From contig NZ_VDMP01000016.1 of NCBI RefSeq assembly GCF_006335005.1, positions 1-41,789 on the forward strand: a stretch of 41,789 bases of DNA, given 5' to 3'. Shown here one piece after another: positions 6,168-14,095 of this stretch. The position numbers and the translations under genes are program-made. The notes under the pieces were generated by a model. The model saw nothing but the letters and a program-made list of their open reading frames with translations, ran no database searches and was not told the DNA's origin. This stretch comes from Nocardioides albidus (GTDB lineage Bacteria; Actinomycetota; Actinomycetes; Propionibacteriales; Nocardioidaceae). The number at the start of each line of letters is the position of its first letter. Positions within the stretch are counted from its first letter, which is position 1.

Positions 6168-8363
6168 ATGGATCGGGTTCAGCTCGGCCCGGCGGACCGG
6201 GTGACGGCGGTGCGGGCGGTGCTCGCGTGCTGCGTCGCGGGCCTGACCGTGCGGGGCCTGGTCGTGCCGCTCTCCGACCGGCTGACGACCGCGCTGGTCG
6301 CGATCAGCGCGGTGGCGCTGGCGCTCGACGCCGTGGACGGGTACGTCGCCCGGCGGACCCGGACGGCGAGCGCCTTCGGGGCGCGCTTCGACATGGAGAC
6401 CGACGCCTTCCTGATCGCGGTGCTCAGCGTGCACGTGGCGCCGAGCCTCGGCTGGTGGGTGCTGGCGATCGGCGCGATGCGCTACGCGTACGTCGCCGCT
6501 GGCCGCGCCCTGCCGTGGCTGCGAAGGCCGACTCCCCCGCGCTCCTGGGCGAAGGTCGTCGCGGCCATCCAGGGCATCGTGCTCACCATCGCGGCGTCCG
6601 CCCTGCTGCCGGCACCACTGGCGCGCCTCGTCTTACTCGTCGCCCTGCTCCTCCTCGTCGAGTCCTTCGGCCACCAGATCCGCTGGCAGTGGAGTCTCCG
6701 CCACGCCCCGATCGACGCGCCGCTCCCGGCCGTCCTCGATCAGGACCACCCCCAGGACCACCCCGAGGGCCCGCCGCGGCGGCTGGTCGACGGGGCGGCG
6801 GTCGTCGTCCTCTGGGTCGCCCTCGCACCCCCGCGGGTCAGCGACGGGCTGAGCCCGGCCGACTTCGCCCACATCCCGGTGGAGGGTCTGGTGCTGGTCA
6901 CGCTGGCGCTCGTCCTCCGCGAGCGCGCCCGCCGGGTCGTGGCCGTCGCGCTCGCCGCGACCGCAACGGCGCTCGCGGTGCTGCGCGGGCTCGGCCTCGG
7001 CTTCGAGGTCTACCTGGACCGTCCCTTCCACGTCCTCGGGGACTGGTCCTATCTCCCCAAGGGCGTCGAGGTGGTCCGCGACACCCACGGCGCACCGGTC
7101 GCCGTCCTCCTCGTCGCGGCAGCGCTCGCCCTGGTCCTCGCGCTGTCGGTCCTCCTCGCCTGGTGCGGGATCCGGGTCGGGCGGGTCGCGGCGGAGACGC
7201 CGCGCGGCACCTGGCGGACCGTGCTCACGCTGGGCTGCGTCTGGGTGGCCTGCGCCGCGTTCGGCGGCCCGACGGGAGGCGTCGCGGCGGCACAATCGGT
7301 GGGCCTGGTCGCCGACACCGTCGACCAGGCGCGCGCCGACCACCGCGACACCGCGGTGTTCGCCCGCGCCCTCGCCGACGACCCGTTCGCCTCCGTTCCC
7401 GCAGACCAGCTCCTCACCGGGCTGCGGGGCAAGGACGTGCTGCTGGTCTGGTTCGAGTCCTACGGGCGTGTCGCGCTCGAGGACACCTGGTTCGCGCCGT
7501 CGGTCGTCGCGGTGCTCGAGCAGGGCGACCGGCAGCTGACCGCCGCCGGCTACCACTCCCGCAGCGCCTTCCTGACGTCGCCGACCTTCGGTGCGGGCAG
7601 CTGGCTGGCCCACTCCACGCTGCAGTCCGGGGTGTGGGCCGACAGCGAGCGGCGCTACGGCCAGCTCCTCGACAGCGACCGCCTCAGCCTCACCCGGGCG
7701 TTCGCCTCGGCCGGCTGGCGCACGGTCTTCGCCGTGCCCGCCAACACCCGCGACTGGCCCGAGGGGGCGGCCTACTACGGCTTCGACGAGCTCTACGACT
7801 CCCGCAACGTCGGCTACCGGGGACCGGAGTTCGGGTACGCCTCGATGCCCGACCAGTACACCCTCGACCACCTGCAACGGGTCGAGCTCGCCCCCGGTCA
7901 CCGCAGGCCGGTGTTCGCCGAGGTCGATCTCGTCTCCAGCCACCACCCCTGGGCGCCGGTGCCCGAGCCGGTGCCGTGGTCGGAGGTCGGCGACGGCTCG
8001 GTCTTCGACGGCCAGCCCGACCGCGGCGGCGACGCCGTCGACGGCGAGCGCCGCCCCCGGACCGCACAGCGCAACTACGCCGCGTCGGTGCGCTACACCT
8101 GGCGCACGATCGTCTCCTTCCTCACGACCCGTCCCGACCCCGATCGCGTGGTGATCGTGGTCGGGGACCACCAGCCGCACTCGTTCGTGAGCGGCGAGCA
8201 CCCCGGGCGCGACGTACCGATCACCGTGCTCGCCCAGGACCCCGACGTCATCGCCCGCATCGAGGACTGGGGCTGGCAGCCCGGCATCCGGCCCGCCCCC
8301 GACGCGCCGGTGTGGCGGATGGACGTCGTCCGCGACCGGTTCCTGGCGGCGTACGGGAAGTGA
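6168..8363 (+). CDS. CDP-alcohol phosphatidyltransferase fused to an LTA-synthase/sulfatase-like domain
   Basis: A 731-residue membrane protein with two catalytic parts. Residues 1-200 are a CDP-alcohol phosphatidyltransferase: the signature D-x2-DG-x2-AR-x8-G-x3-D-x3-D is complete (Asp54, Asp57-Gly58, Ala61-Arg62, Gly71, Asp75, Asp79). These enzymes swap CMP on a CDP-lipid for an alcohol head group. About 210-400 is a second set of hydrophobic helices. From about 421 on is an alkaline-phosphatase-superfamily domain: LLVWFESYGR (Glu near 430), a Thr/Ser-rich stretch near 465-480 where the nucleophile is expected, SSHHPW near 591 and VVGDHQPHS near 664, the last close to the GDH motif of LTA synthases. 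That domain probably faces outward and transfers or hydrolyses phospho-head groups. ATG 6168 has GGAGG 4 nt upstream. Confidence 0.85.
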   Translation: MDRVQLGPADRVTAVRAVLACCVAGLTVRGLVVPLSDRLTTALVAISAVALALDAVDGYVARRTRTASAFGARFDMETDAFLIAVLSVHVAPSLGWWVLAIGAMRYAYVAAGRALPWLRRPTPPRSWAKVVAAIQGIVLTIAASALLPAPLARLVLLVALLLLVESFGHQIRWQWSLRHAPIDAPLPAVLDQDHPQDHPEGPPRRLVDGAAVVVLWVALAPPRVSDGLSPADFAHIPVEGLVLVTLALVLRERARRVVAVALAATATALAVLRGLGLGFEVYLDRPFHVLGDWSYLPKGVEVVRDTHGAPVAVLLVAAALALVLALSVLLAWCGIRVGRVAAETPRGTWRTVLTLGCVWVACAAFGGPTGGVAAAQSVGLVADTVDQARADHRDTAVFARALADDPFASVPADQLLTGLRGKDVLLVWFESYGRVALEDTWFAPSVVAVLEQGDRQLTAAGYHSRSAFLTSPTFGAGSWLAHSTLQSGVWADSERRYGQLLDSDRLSLTRAFASAGWRTVFAVPANTRDWPEGAAYYGFDELYDSRNVGYRGPEFGYASMPDQYTLDHLQRVELAPGHRRPVFAEVDLVSSHHPWAPVPEPVPWSEVGDGSVFDGQPDRGGDAVDGERRPRTAQRNYAASVRYTWRTIVSFLTTRPDPDRVVIVVGDHQPHSFVSGEHPGRDVPITVLAQDPDVIARIEDWGWQPGIRPAPDAPVWRMDVVRDRFLAAYGK

Positions 8364-8416
8364 ACCGGATGCCCCTCTCCTTCGTGTTCCTCTCAAACGA
8401 GCGTGAGGAGTGCGCG

Positions 8417-8797
8417 ATGGGCATGCGAGCGATCGGTGCGCTGGCGGCCGCGGTGTCGGCGGTCGTGCACCTCTACCTGTGGTTCGACGGCGTGCGCGAC
8501 CAGGGCACCGTCGGCCGGCTGTTCGTGGTCAACGTCGTCGCGGGCGTGGTGATCGCGGTCCTCGTCGTGGCCTGGCGCAGCTGGGTCCCGCTGTTCCTGC
8601 TCGCGGGATTCGGCGCGACCACCCTGCTGGCGTTCGTCATCTCCACGACCGGCGGCCTGTTCGGCATCCACACGACGTGGGACAGCTGGTACGCCTGGGT
8701 CGCCGCGATCTCCGAGATCCTCGCCGTGGTCGTCGCCGTCGCCACCTCGGTGTCGGAGGGCTGGCTGCCTCACTCCTCGAGACGAAGGACTGAGTAG
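8417..8797 (+). CDS. Small four-helix membrane protein, unknown function
   Basis: A 126-residue protein with four predicted membrane helices: AIGALAAAVSAVVHLYLWF, FVVNVVAGVVIAVLVVAW, WVPLFLLAGFGATTLLAFVI and WVAAISEILAVVVAVAT. I do not recognise a family. ATG 8417 has GAGGAG about 6 nt upstream; ATG 8423 is an alternative. The 53-nt gap after the fusion gene suggests co-transcription. Its last 28 bp overlap the end of the convergent anti-sigma gene, which argues that both ends are real. Confidence 0.7.
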   Translation: MGMRAIGALAAAVSAVVHLYLWFDGVRDQGTVGRLFVVNVVAGVVIAVLVVAWRSWVPLFLLAGFGATTLLAFVISTTGGLFGIHTTWDSWYAWVAAISEILAVVVAVATSVSEGWLPHSSRRRTE

Positions 8798-9444
8798 CCG
8801 TCCTCGGTCCGCACCTCGACCGACGCGATGTCGTCGGTGGCCACCGAGGTGGCCATCGTGACGTGCACCTCCTGGCCGCGCTCGGAGCGCCAGGTGCCGA
8901 CCTGCTGCGAGCGCCCGTCGGCGGAGCGGACGACGAGGACGTACGTCGTCCGGTCGGCGATCCGGCCCTCGTAGGTGCAGGTCAGGTCGATCTGGGTGCC
9001 CCACCGCCGCTCGGTGAACGCGACCCAGCCGGACGATGCGGTCCCGAGGCTCTCCATCCGCTGCGGCGTGGCCGTGGGCGGCTCGTCCTCGCGCAGGGAC
9101 AGGCCGATCCCCGCCAGCGCGACGAGGACGGCGACCGCTGCGGCGACGAGCGACGCCGTCAGCGCCCGGCGCCGCCGCTGCGATCGACGGGCGCGCGCGA
9201 CCACCGCCGGCAACAGGGTCGCCGGCACGGGCACCGGCGGGGCCGTGTGCTCGACCTGCCCGACGTCGTCGGCGGACACCCGGCCGAGCAGCCCGGGCAT
9301 GCCGGCCAGCTCGCGCAGCGCGCGCGTGCACTCCACGCAGCCAGGCAGGTGGCGCTCGTACTCCACCCGCTCCGTCGCGGCGAGCGCGCCGAGCACGTAG
9401 ACGGCGTCGAGGTGGGCGTAGGGACAGGTCGCGGCGGTGCTCAT
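8770..9444 (-). CDS. Zinc anti-sigma factor (RslA/RsrA-like)
   Basis: A 224-residue single-pass membrane protein. The N-terminal cytoplasmic part carries the ZAS motif H-x3-C-x2-C (His32, Cys36, Cys39) within ERHLPGCVECTRAL; this domain clamps the partner sigma factor and is often redox sensitive. A hydrophobic segment at about 103-126 is the membrane anchor, and the remaining roughly 100 residues would be extracytoplasmic, with DUF3995/anti-sigma-K-like beta content that I cannot assign securely. ATG 9444 overlaps the stop of the sigma gene (ATGA), so the pair is made in step, as expected for cognate partners. Confidence 0.85.
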   Translation of the reverse strand: MSTAATCPYAHLDAVYVLGALAATERVEYERHLPGCVECTRALRELAGMPGLLGRVSADDVGQVEHTAPPVPVPATLLPAVVARARRSQRRRRALTASLVAAAVAVLVALAGIGLSLREDEPPTATPQRMESLGTASSGWVAFTERRWGTQIDLTCTYEGRIADRTTYVLVVRSADGRSQQVGTWRSERGQEVHVTMATSVATDDIASVEVRTEDGYSVLRLEE

Positions 9445-9953
9445 GAGACGACCCCCATCTCCTCGAGCGCGAGCCGCAGCGCCCGCAGTGCGTAATGGGT
9501 GCGGGACTTCACTGTTCCCTCGGGGACCTGCAGCCGGCGCGCCGCCTCGGCCACCGAGCGGCCCCGGTAGTAGCACTCGACGAGCACCGCCCGGTGGTCG
9601 GGCGAGAGCCGGCCGAGCGCGTCGGCCACGACCCACGACAGCAGCAGCTCGTCGGTGGCGTCCGCGACGTGCTCGCCGACGGGCGGCTCCGCGGTCGCGA
9701 ACTCACGTTGCCCCCGCGCGCCGCGCCACTCGTCGATCACGATGTTGCGCGCGACCGTGAACAGCCACGAGCGCACCGAGCCGCGGGACTCGGTGAGCAC
9801 CGCGGTGTTGCGCCAGGCACGCAGCATCGTCTCCTGGGCGACGTCCTCGGCCCGGGCCCGGTCGTTGCCGGTCAGGTGCAGGCAGAAGCCCCAGAGCGCC
9901 GACGCGTGGTCGTCGTGCAGCTCCTTCATCACCGTCGCCGGGTCCTGGGTCAT
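9441..9953 (-). CDS. ECF-type RNA polymerase sigma factor (SigL/SigK-like)
   Basis: A 170-residue sigma-70 protein with only regions 2 and 4. Region 2 (about 14-84) includes AEDVAQETMLRAWR and SVRSWLFTVARNIVIDEWR, which bind core polymerase and the -10 element. Region 4 (about 110-165) includes LSPDHRAVLVECYYRG and the HTH VPEGTVKSRTHYALRALR, which reads the -35 element. ATG 9953 has AGGAGG about 5 nt upstream and overlaps the stop of the GT87 gene. With its anti-sigma downstream, it likely responds to envelope or redox stress and may control its own operon. No matching promoter was identified in the window. Confidence 0.9.
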   Translation of the reverse strand: MTQDPATVMKELHDDHASALWGFCLHLTGNDRARAEDVAQETMLRAWRNTAVLTESRGSVRSWLFTVARNIVIDEWRGARGQREFATAEPPVGEHVADATDELLLSWVVADALGRLSPDHRAVLVECYYRGRSVAEAARRLQVPEGTVKSRTHYALRALRLALEEMGVVS

Positions 9954-11086
9954 CCGCACCTCCTGTCGAGGGATACGACGTCGCGGCGTGAGCGGTTCAA
10001 CGCGAGCGCGGAGCCGGCGACGAGGGCGAGCGCGGCGAGGAGGTAGGCGTCGCCCACGAGGTGCTCGAACCAGCGCCAGTCGTACTCGCGCCCCTCCGCC
10101 CACGGCGGCCACAGGATCGGCCGGGCGGCGAAGACGGCCACCCACGCCAGGGCCGCCGGCCTGCTGCGTCCCCACAGCACGAGCGCCACGGGCACCGCCC
10201 ACACCCAGTGGTGCGACCACGAGACCGGCGAGGCGACGAGCATCGCCATCGCCGCCAGGCAGACGGCCAACAGACGGTCCCCGCGCCGCCACCACGCCGT
10301 CGCCACCAGCAGCACCGCGACCGCGATCGGGCCCGCGACCAGCGCCCAGGCCCACTGCGGCGCCGGCTCTCCGAGCAGGCGGGTCAACGCGCCGTACGCC
10401 GACTGGTTGTGCGCCAGCGCCGGAGGCCCGACCCGCCGCGCGTCCAGCAGCCCGTCGGTCCAGTACGACGCCGCGCCCGGCACGGCGATCAGGCCCACCA
10501 CGACCGTCCCGGCGAACGCCACCGACGCCCGCGCCGCGGCGGCCCGCTCACCGGCCAGCGCGAGCAGCACGACGAAGACCAGCGGCGTGAGCTTGACGCC
10601 CGCCACGATCCCGACCAGGACGCCCGACCAGCGCCGCTCAGGAGCCGGCAGGTCGACCAGCAGCAGGACCGTCACCAGCAGGTTGACCTGCCCGAAGGCC
10701 AGGTTCTGCCCGACCGGCTCCAGCGCGAGGGAGCCGACACCCAGCGCCACCAGCAGGCCGCCCGACGCGGCCGCGCCTCGGGTCCGCAGCACCACGGCCA
10801 CGACGGCGAGGAGCGCGGCGACCGACCCAGCCGTCCAGACAGCCGCAGCCAGCCAGCCCGGCAGCAGCGCGAGCGGGACCATGAGCACCGCCGCGAACGG
10901 CGGATAGGTGAACGGGTAGCCGGTGACCGGGTCGTCGGCGTCGTAGAGCCGCTCCTGATGCCAGACCGCGTCGCCGCCGTACCGGTAGACGTGCAGGTCC
11001 GCGAACCCGCCGACGACGGCACCCACCACCGCGGCGAGCGCGACCGCCCCGAGGGGGATCAGGACTCCCCGCCGCACCCGGCCCAT
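9950..11086 (-). CDS. GT87-family (DUF2029) polyprenyl-phosphate-mannose-dependent transferase
   Basis: A 378-residue polytopic protein with about ten membrane segments. The early extracytoplasmic loop carries DLHVYRYGGDAVW, the acidic motif of GT-C enzymes; later blocks are FTYPPFAAVLMVPLALLP, GQVNLLVTVLLLVDL, GVKLTPLVFVVLLAL and SPVSWSHHWVWAVP. These are typical of the GT87/DUF2029 family, which includes mycobacterial mannosyltransferases such as PimE. It likely adds a mannose from a polyprenyl donor to an envelope glycolipid; the acceptor is unknown. The start at 11086 has no Shine-Dalgarno but has TAGAGT exactly 6 nt upstream, so the mRNA is probably leaderless. It is the first gene of the sigma/anti-sigma operon. 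Confidence 0.85.
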   Translation of the reverse strand: MGRVRRGVLIPLGAVALAAVVGAVVGGFADLHVYRYGGDAVWHQERLYDADDPVTGYPFTYPPFAAVLMVPLALLPGWLAAAVWTAGSVAALLAVVAVVLRTRGAAASGGLLVALGVGSLALEPVGQNLAFGQVNLLVTVLLLVDLPAPERRWSGVLVGIVAGVKLTPLVFVVLLALAGERAAAARASVAFAGTVVVGLIAVPGAASYWTDGLLDARRVGPPALAHNQSAYGALTRLLGEPAPQWAWALVAGPIAVAVLLVATAWWRRGDRLLAVCLAAMAMLVASPVSWSHHWVWAVPVALVLWGRSRPAALAWVAVFAARPILWPPWAEGREYDWRWFEHLVGDAYLLAALALVAGSALALNRSRRDVVSLDRRCG

Positions 11087-11108
11087 CGTTGGACTCTAGG
11101 CTGGGCAG
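11087..11108. promoter_or_regulatory. Overlapping divergent leaderless promoters
   Basis: Only 22 bp separate the two starts. On the minus strand TAGAGT (11098-11093) ends 6 nt before ATG 11086. On the plus strand TAGGCT (11097-11102) ends 6 nt before GTG 11109. The two -10 boxes share the TA at 11097-11098, so the two polymerases should exclude each other. No Shine-Dalgarno precedes either gene. Confidence 0.75.
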
Positions 11109-11891
11109 GTGCGCCTGGCCACCTGGAACGTCAACTCCCTGCGGACCCGGATCGGCCGCGTCGAGGCCTTCCTCGACCGGCACGACATCGACGTGCTGGC
11201 CCTGCAGGAGACCAAGGCCCGCGAGGAGCAGCTGCCGCTGATGGGTCTGCAGGCCCGGGGCTACGAGATCGCCGCCCACGGCCTCAACCAGTGGAACGGC
11301 GTCGCGCTGATCAGCCGGGTCGGCCTGGAGGACGTCACCGCCGGCTTCCCGGACCAGCCGGGCTTCGGAGAGGCCGCCGAGGTCGAGGCGCGCGCCCTCG
11401 GCGCGACCTGTGGTGGCGTACGGGTCTGGAGCCTCTACGTCCCCAACGGCCGCAAGCCTGCCGACCCGCACTACGTCTACAAGCTGGACTGGCTCGCCCG
11501 CCTCCGCTCGGCGGCCACGAAGTGGCTGGACGTGCCCACCGCACTCGTCGGGGACTGGAACATCTGTCCCACCGACGACGACGTCTTCGACGTCACCCAG
11601 TTCAAGAACTCCACCCACGTCACCCCCGCCGAGCGTGCGGCCTTCCAGGCCTTCCTCGACGGCGGCTGGACGGAGGTCACCCGCCCCCACGCGCCCGGCT
11701 ACACCTACTGGGACTACTACCGTCAGCGATTCGAGCGCGACCGCGGCCTGAAGATCGACTTCGTGCTCGGCTCCGCGCCCTTCGCCGAGCGGGTGACCGG
11801 CGCGTTCATCGACCGCGAGGAGCGTGACCCGTCCGTGTTCGACGGCGCTCCCTCCGACCACGCGCCGGTGGTCGTCGACCTGGCGGACTGA
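11109..11891 (+). CDS. xthA: Exodeoxyribonuclease III (AP endonuclease)
   Basis: A 260-residue Mg-dependent exonuclease/AP endonuclease of the exonuclease III family, the usual length. Motifs in order: TWNVNSLR (Asn7), LALQETK (Glu34, metal ligand), a Tyr in WSLYVPNGR, GDWNICPTDDDV (catalytic Asp-x-Asn), KIDFVLG and the terminal SDHAPVVVDL (Asp-His pair). It removes 3' blocks and cuts abasic sites in base-excision repair. The start is GTG 11109, giving the family N-terminus MRLATWNVNSLR; it is leaderless by the -10 at 11097-11102. Confidence 0.93.
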   Translation: MRLATWNVNSLRTRIGRVEAFLDRHDIDVLALQETKAREEQLPLMGLQARGYEIAAHGLNQWNGVALISRVGLEDVTAGFPDQPGFGEAAEVEARALGATCGGVRVWSLYVPNGRKPADPHYVYKLDWLARLRSAATKWLDVPTALVGDWNICPTDDDVFDVTQFKNSTHVTPAERAAFQAFLDGGWTEVTRPHAPGYTYWDYYRQRFERDRGLKIDFVLGSAPFAERVTGAFIDREERDPSVFDGAPSDHAPVVVDLAD

Positions 11892-11932
11892 CCCTGTCGG
11901 CGCGCCGTCCTCCGTGCCCGGCCACGGCCGCC

Positions 11933-11938
11933 TAGCGT
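11933..11938 (+). promoter_or_regulatory. -10 box of a leaderless promoter (DUF6542-like gene)
   Basis: TAGCGT fits TANNNT and ends 6 nt before GTG 11945. The intervening GGAGGG resembles a ribosome site but touches the start codon, too close to act as one. Confidence 0.55.
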
Positions 11939-11944
11939 GGAGGG

Positions 11945-12367
11945 GTGAGCAGTGCGGCGCACGAGCGGCCCCGGACCCTGTGGGAGGAGGGCCACCGTCC
12001 CGGCCGGGAGGTGGTCGCGCTGGTGGTCGCGCTCCTGCTCACCGCAACCGTGCTCGACCTGGTCCTCTCCGAGGGACTCGGCCTGTTCTTCGACCTGGCG
12101 TTCGTGACGGTGTGCGTGGGCGCCGCGCTCGCCGTACGGCCCTCCGACTTCTTCCCGATCGGCGTGCTGCCGCCGCTGGCCATGGCCCTGGTGGTGGTGC
12201 TCCTCGGGTTCAGCGACCGCGCCAGCATCGCCCGCAACGACGACGGGATCGTCCAGGCCGTCGTAGCCGGGCTGTCGCGGCACGGCATCGCCCTCGCTCT
12301 CGGGTACGCCGCCTGCCTCGGCCTGCTGGCGCTGCGGCGCTCGTTCGTGGAGCGCCACCCGCGCTGA
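11945..12367 (+). CDS. Small membrane protein, probably DUF6542 family
   Basis: A 140-residue protein with four hydrophobic segments: VVALVVALLLTATVLDLVL, GLFFDLAFVTVCVGAALAV, IGVLPPLAMALVVVLLGF and ALALGYAACLGLLAL. The polar linker ALAVRPSDFFPIGVLPPLAM and the terminal LRRSFVERHPR resemble the actinobacterial DUF6542 proteins that often lie near ispH. That assignment is from memory of the family pattern, not a search. No catalytic residues are evident. The neighbour ispH (13009-14004, minus) fits the assignment. Confidence 0.65.
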   Translation: MSSAAHERPRTLWEEGHRPGREVVALVVALLLTATVLDLVLSEGLGLFFDLAFVTVCVGAALAVRPSDFFPIGVLPPLAMALVVVLLGFSDRASIARNDDGIVQAVVAGLSRHGIALALGYAACLGLLALRRSFVERHPR

Positions 12368-12376
12368 CGCCGAGGC

Positions 12377-12994
12377 TCAGAACCGGTCGGGGTCCCCCGC
12401 GCCGCGGCGGATCACCTCGGGAGCTCCCTCCGACCAGTCCACGACGGTCGTCGGCTCGGGATGCACCTCGCCGGCCTCGACGACGATGTCGACCTCGTGA
12501 TCGAGATCCTCCTTGATCTCCCAGCCCATCGTGCGGGGCTCGGACTCCCCCGGGAGGATCAGGGTCGAGCTCAGCAGCGGCTCGCCCAGCTCGGCGAGCA
12601 GAGCCTGCACGAAGGTGTGCTCGGGGATCCGCACGCCCACCGTCTTCTTCTTGGGGTGCAGCAGCCGCTTCGGCACCTCGGGCATCGCGGTGAGGATGAA
12701 CGTGTAGGGGCCGGGCGTCGCGGACCGGATCGCACGGAACGCCGAGTTGTCCACGTGGACCAGTTGGCCGAGCTGGGAGAAGTCGCGGCACATCAGCGTG
12801 AAGTGGTGCTTGTCGTCGAGGCCGCGGATGCGAAGGATCCGGTCACGCCCGTCGCGGTTGCCGATCCGGCAGCCGAGCGCGTAGCCCGAGTCGGTCGGGT
12901 ACGCGATCAGCGCGTCGTCCTGCAGTGCAGTGACGATCTGCTGCAGCGCGCGCGGCTGCGGATTGTCAGGGTGGACGTCGAGGTAGCGAGCCAT
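12377..12994 (-). CDS. YciO/Sua5/YrdC-family protein (threonylcarbamoyl-AMP synthase-like)
   Basis: A 205-residue single-domain YrdC-fold protein. The N-terminal block DDALIAYPTDSGYALGC and later KHHFTLMCRDFSQL, ATPGPYTFILTAMPEVPKRL and TVGVRIPEH match the YciO branch. Sua5/TsaC members make threonylcarbamoyl-AMP for the t6A base of tRNA; YciO is a close paralog whose activity in the cell is less certain. The extra C-terminal domain of long Sua5 is absent. It starts 14 nt after ispH ends and is probably co-transcribed with it; ATG 12994 gives the family N-terminus. Confidence 0.85.
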   Translation of the reverse strand: MARYLDVHPDNPQPRALQQIVTALQDDALIAYPTDSGYALGCRIGNRDGRDRILRIRGLDDKHHFTLMCRDFSQLGQLVHVDNSAFRAIRSATPGPYTFILTAMPEVPKRLLHPKKKTVGVRIPEHTFVQALLAELGEPLLSSTLILPGESEPRTMGWEIKEDLDHEVDIVVEAGEVHPEPTTVVDWSEGAPEVIRRGAGDPDRF

Positions 12995-13008
12995 CTCAGC
13001 GACCCGGC

Positions 13009-14004
13009 TCAGACCCGGCCCGCGGCCTTGAGGTCGCGGTGCAGCTCCTTGGGCAGCGAGAACGCGAGCGTCTCCTCCGCGGTCTGCACCGGCCGAGCGT
13101 CGGGGTAGCCGCGCTCCGCGAGATAGCCCAGCACCTCCTGGACCAGGTGGTCGGGCACCGAGGCGCCGGAGGTGACGCTCACCGAGCGCACGCCGTCGAG
13201 CCAGGACTCGTCGAGCTCGCTCACGTCGTCGATGCGGTACGACGCCTTGGCGCCGGCCTCGAGCGCGACCTCGACGAGGCGCACCGAGTTGGAGGAGTTG
13301 GCCGAGCCGACCACGATCACCAGGTCGGCGCTCGCGCCGATCTCCTTGACCGCGACCTGGCGGTTCTGGGTGGCGTAGCAGATGTCGTCGCTGGGCGGGT
13401 CCTCGAGCTGCGGGAACTTCGCGCGCAGCCGGCGGACGGTCTCCATCGTCTCGTCGACGCTCAGGGTGGTCTGGGAGAGCCAGGCGAGCTTGGCGTCGGC
13501 GGGGAACTCGAGCCGGTCGACGTCGTCGGGGTGCTCGACGAGCACGGTCTGCTCGGGCGCCTCGCCCGCCGTACCCTCGACCTCCTCGTGGCCCGCGTGC
13601 CCGATCAGCAGGATCGTGTAGCCCTCGCGCGCGAAGCGCACGGCCTCGCGGTGCACCTTGGTGACCAGCGGGCAGGTGGCGTCGATGGTCTTCAGCTCGC
13701 GCTCCGCGGCCTGGTGGTGCACGGCCGGCGAGACGCCGTGGGCGGAGAAGACGACGGTCGCGCCGGTGGGCACCTCGTCGAGCTCCTCGACGAAGATCGC
13801 GCCCCGGGACTCGAGGTTGGACACGACATGCTTGTTGTGGACGATCTGCTTGCGGACGTAGACCGGCGAGCCGTAGAGGTCCAGCGCCTGCTCCACCGTC
13901 ACCACGGCCCTGTCGACGCCGGCGCAGTAGCCGCGCGGGTCGGCGAGCAGCACCTCCCGGTCGGCGTCCTCGAGCAGGCGCGGCGTCCCCAGGTCGATCG
14001 TCAT
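13009..14004 (-). CDS. ispH: 4-hydroxy-3-methylbut-2-enyl diphosphate reductase
   Basis: A 331-residue iron-sulfur enzyme for the last step of the MEP isoprenoid pathway, converting HMBPP to IPP and DMAPP. The three cluster-binding Cys are Cys27 ([11 protein letters not shown]), Cys111 (DATCPLVTK) and Cys209 ([10 protein letters not shown]). Substrate-binding blocks [23 protein letters not shown] and [10 protein letters not shown] are all present, and the proton-donor Glu lies in GHEEVEG. The start at ATG 14004 gives the expected N-terminus. TAGACT lies 7 nt upstream with no Shine-Dalgarno, so a leaderless transcript is likely; the much longer upstream frame is spurious. Confidence 0.95.
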   Translation of the reverse strand: MTIDLGTPRLLEDADREVLLADPRGYCAGVDRAVVTVEQALDLYGSPVYVRKQIVHNKHVVSNLESRGAIFVEELDEVPTGATVVFSAHGVSPAVHHQAAERELKTIDATCPLVTKVHREAVRFAREGYTILLIGHAGHEEVEGTAGEAPEQTVLVEHPDDVDRLEFPADAKLAWLSQTTLSVDETMETVRRLRAKFPQLEDPPSDDICYATQNRQVAVKEIGASADLVIVVGSANSSNSVRLVEVALEAGAKASYRIDDVSELDESWLDGVRSVSVTSGASVPDHLVQEVLGYLAERGYPDARPVQTAEETLAFSLPKELHRDLKAAGRV

Positions 14005-14011
14005 GGGCCCC

Positions 14012-14017
14012 AGTCTA
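14012..14017 (-). promoter_or_regulatory. -10 box of a leaderless ispH promoter
   Basis: TAGACT on the minus strand (14017-14012) fits TANNNT and ends 7 nt before ATG 14004. No Shine-Dalgarno sequence lies between. Confidence 0.55.
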
Positions 14018-14095
14018 CGGACGGGCGAGCCGACCACCGAGTTCTCGCACGAGCGCCCACGTTTGCACGCCGAGACCGGCCGGGAGGATGTCCGC

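Noticed and set aside
6633..8396. Long minus-strand open frame opposite the fusion gene
   Set aside because: Composition follows high-GC third-codon bias of the real plus-strand gene; no domain or ribosome site; the plus frame carries clear catalytic motifs.
10061..11827. Long plus-strand frame across the GT87 gene and xthA
   Set aside because: Arg/Asp/His-rich shadow without motifs, running through a real divergent promoter.
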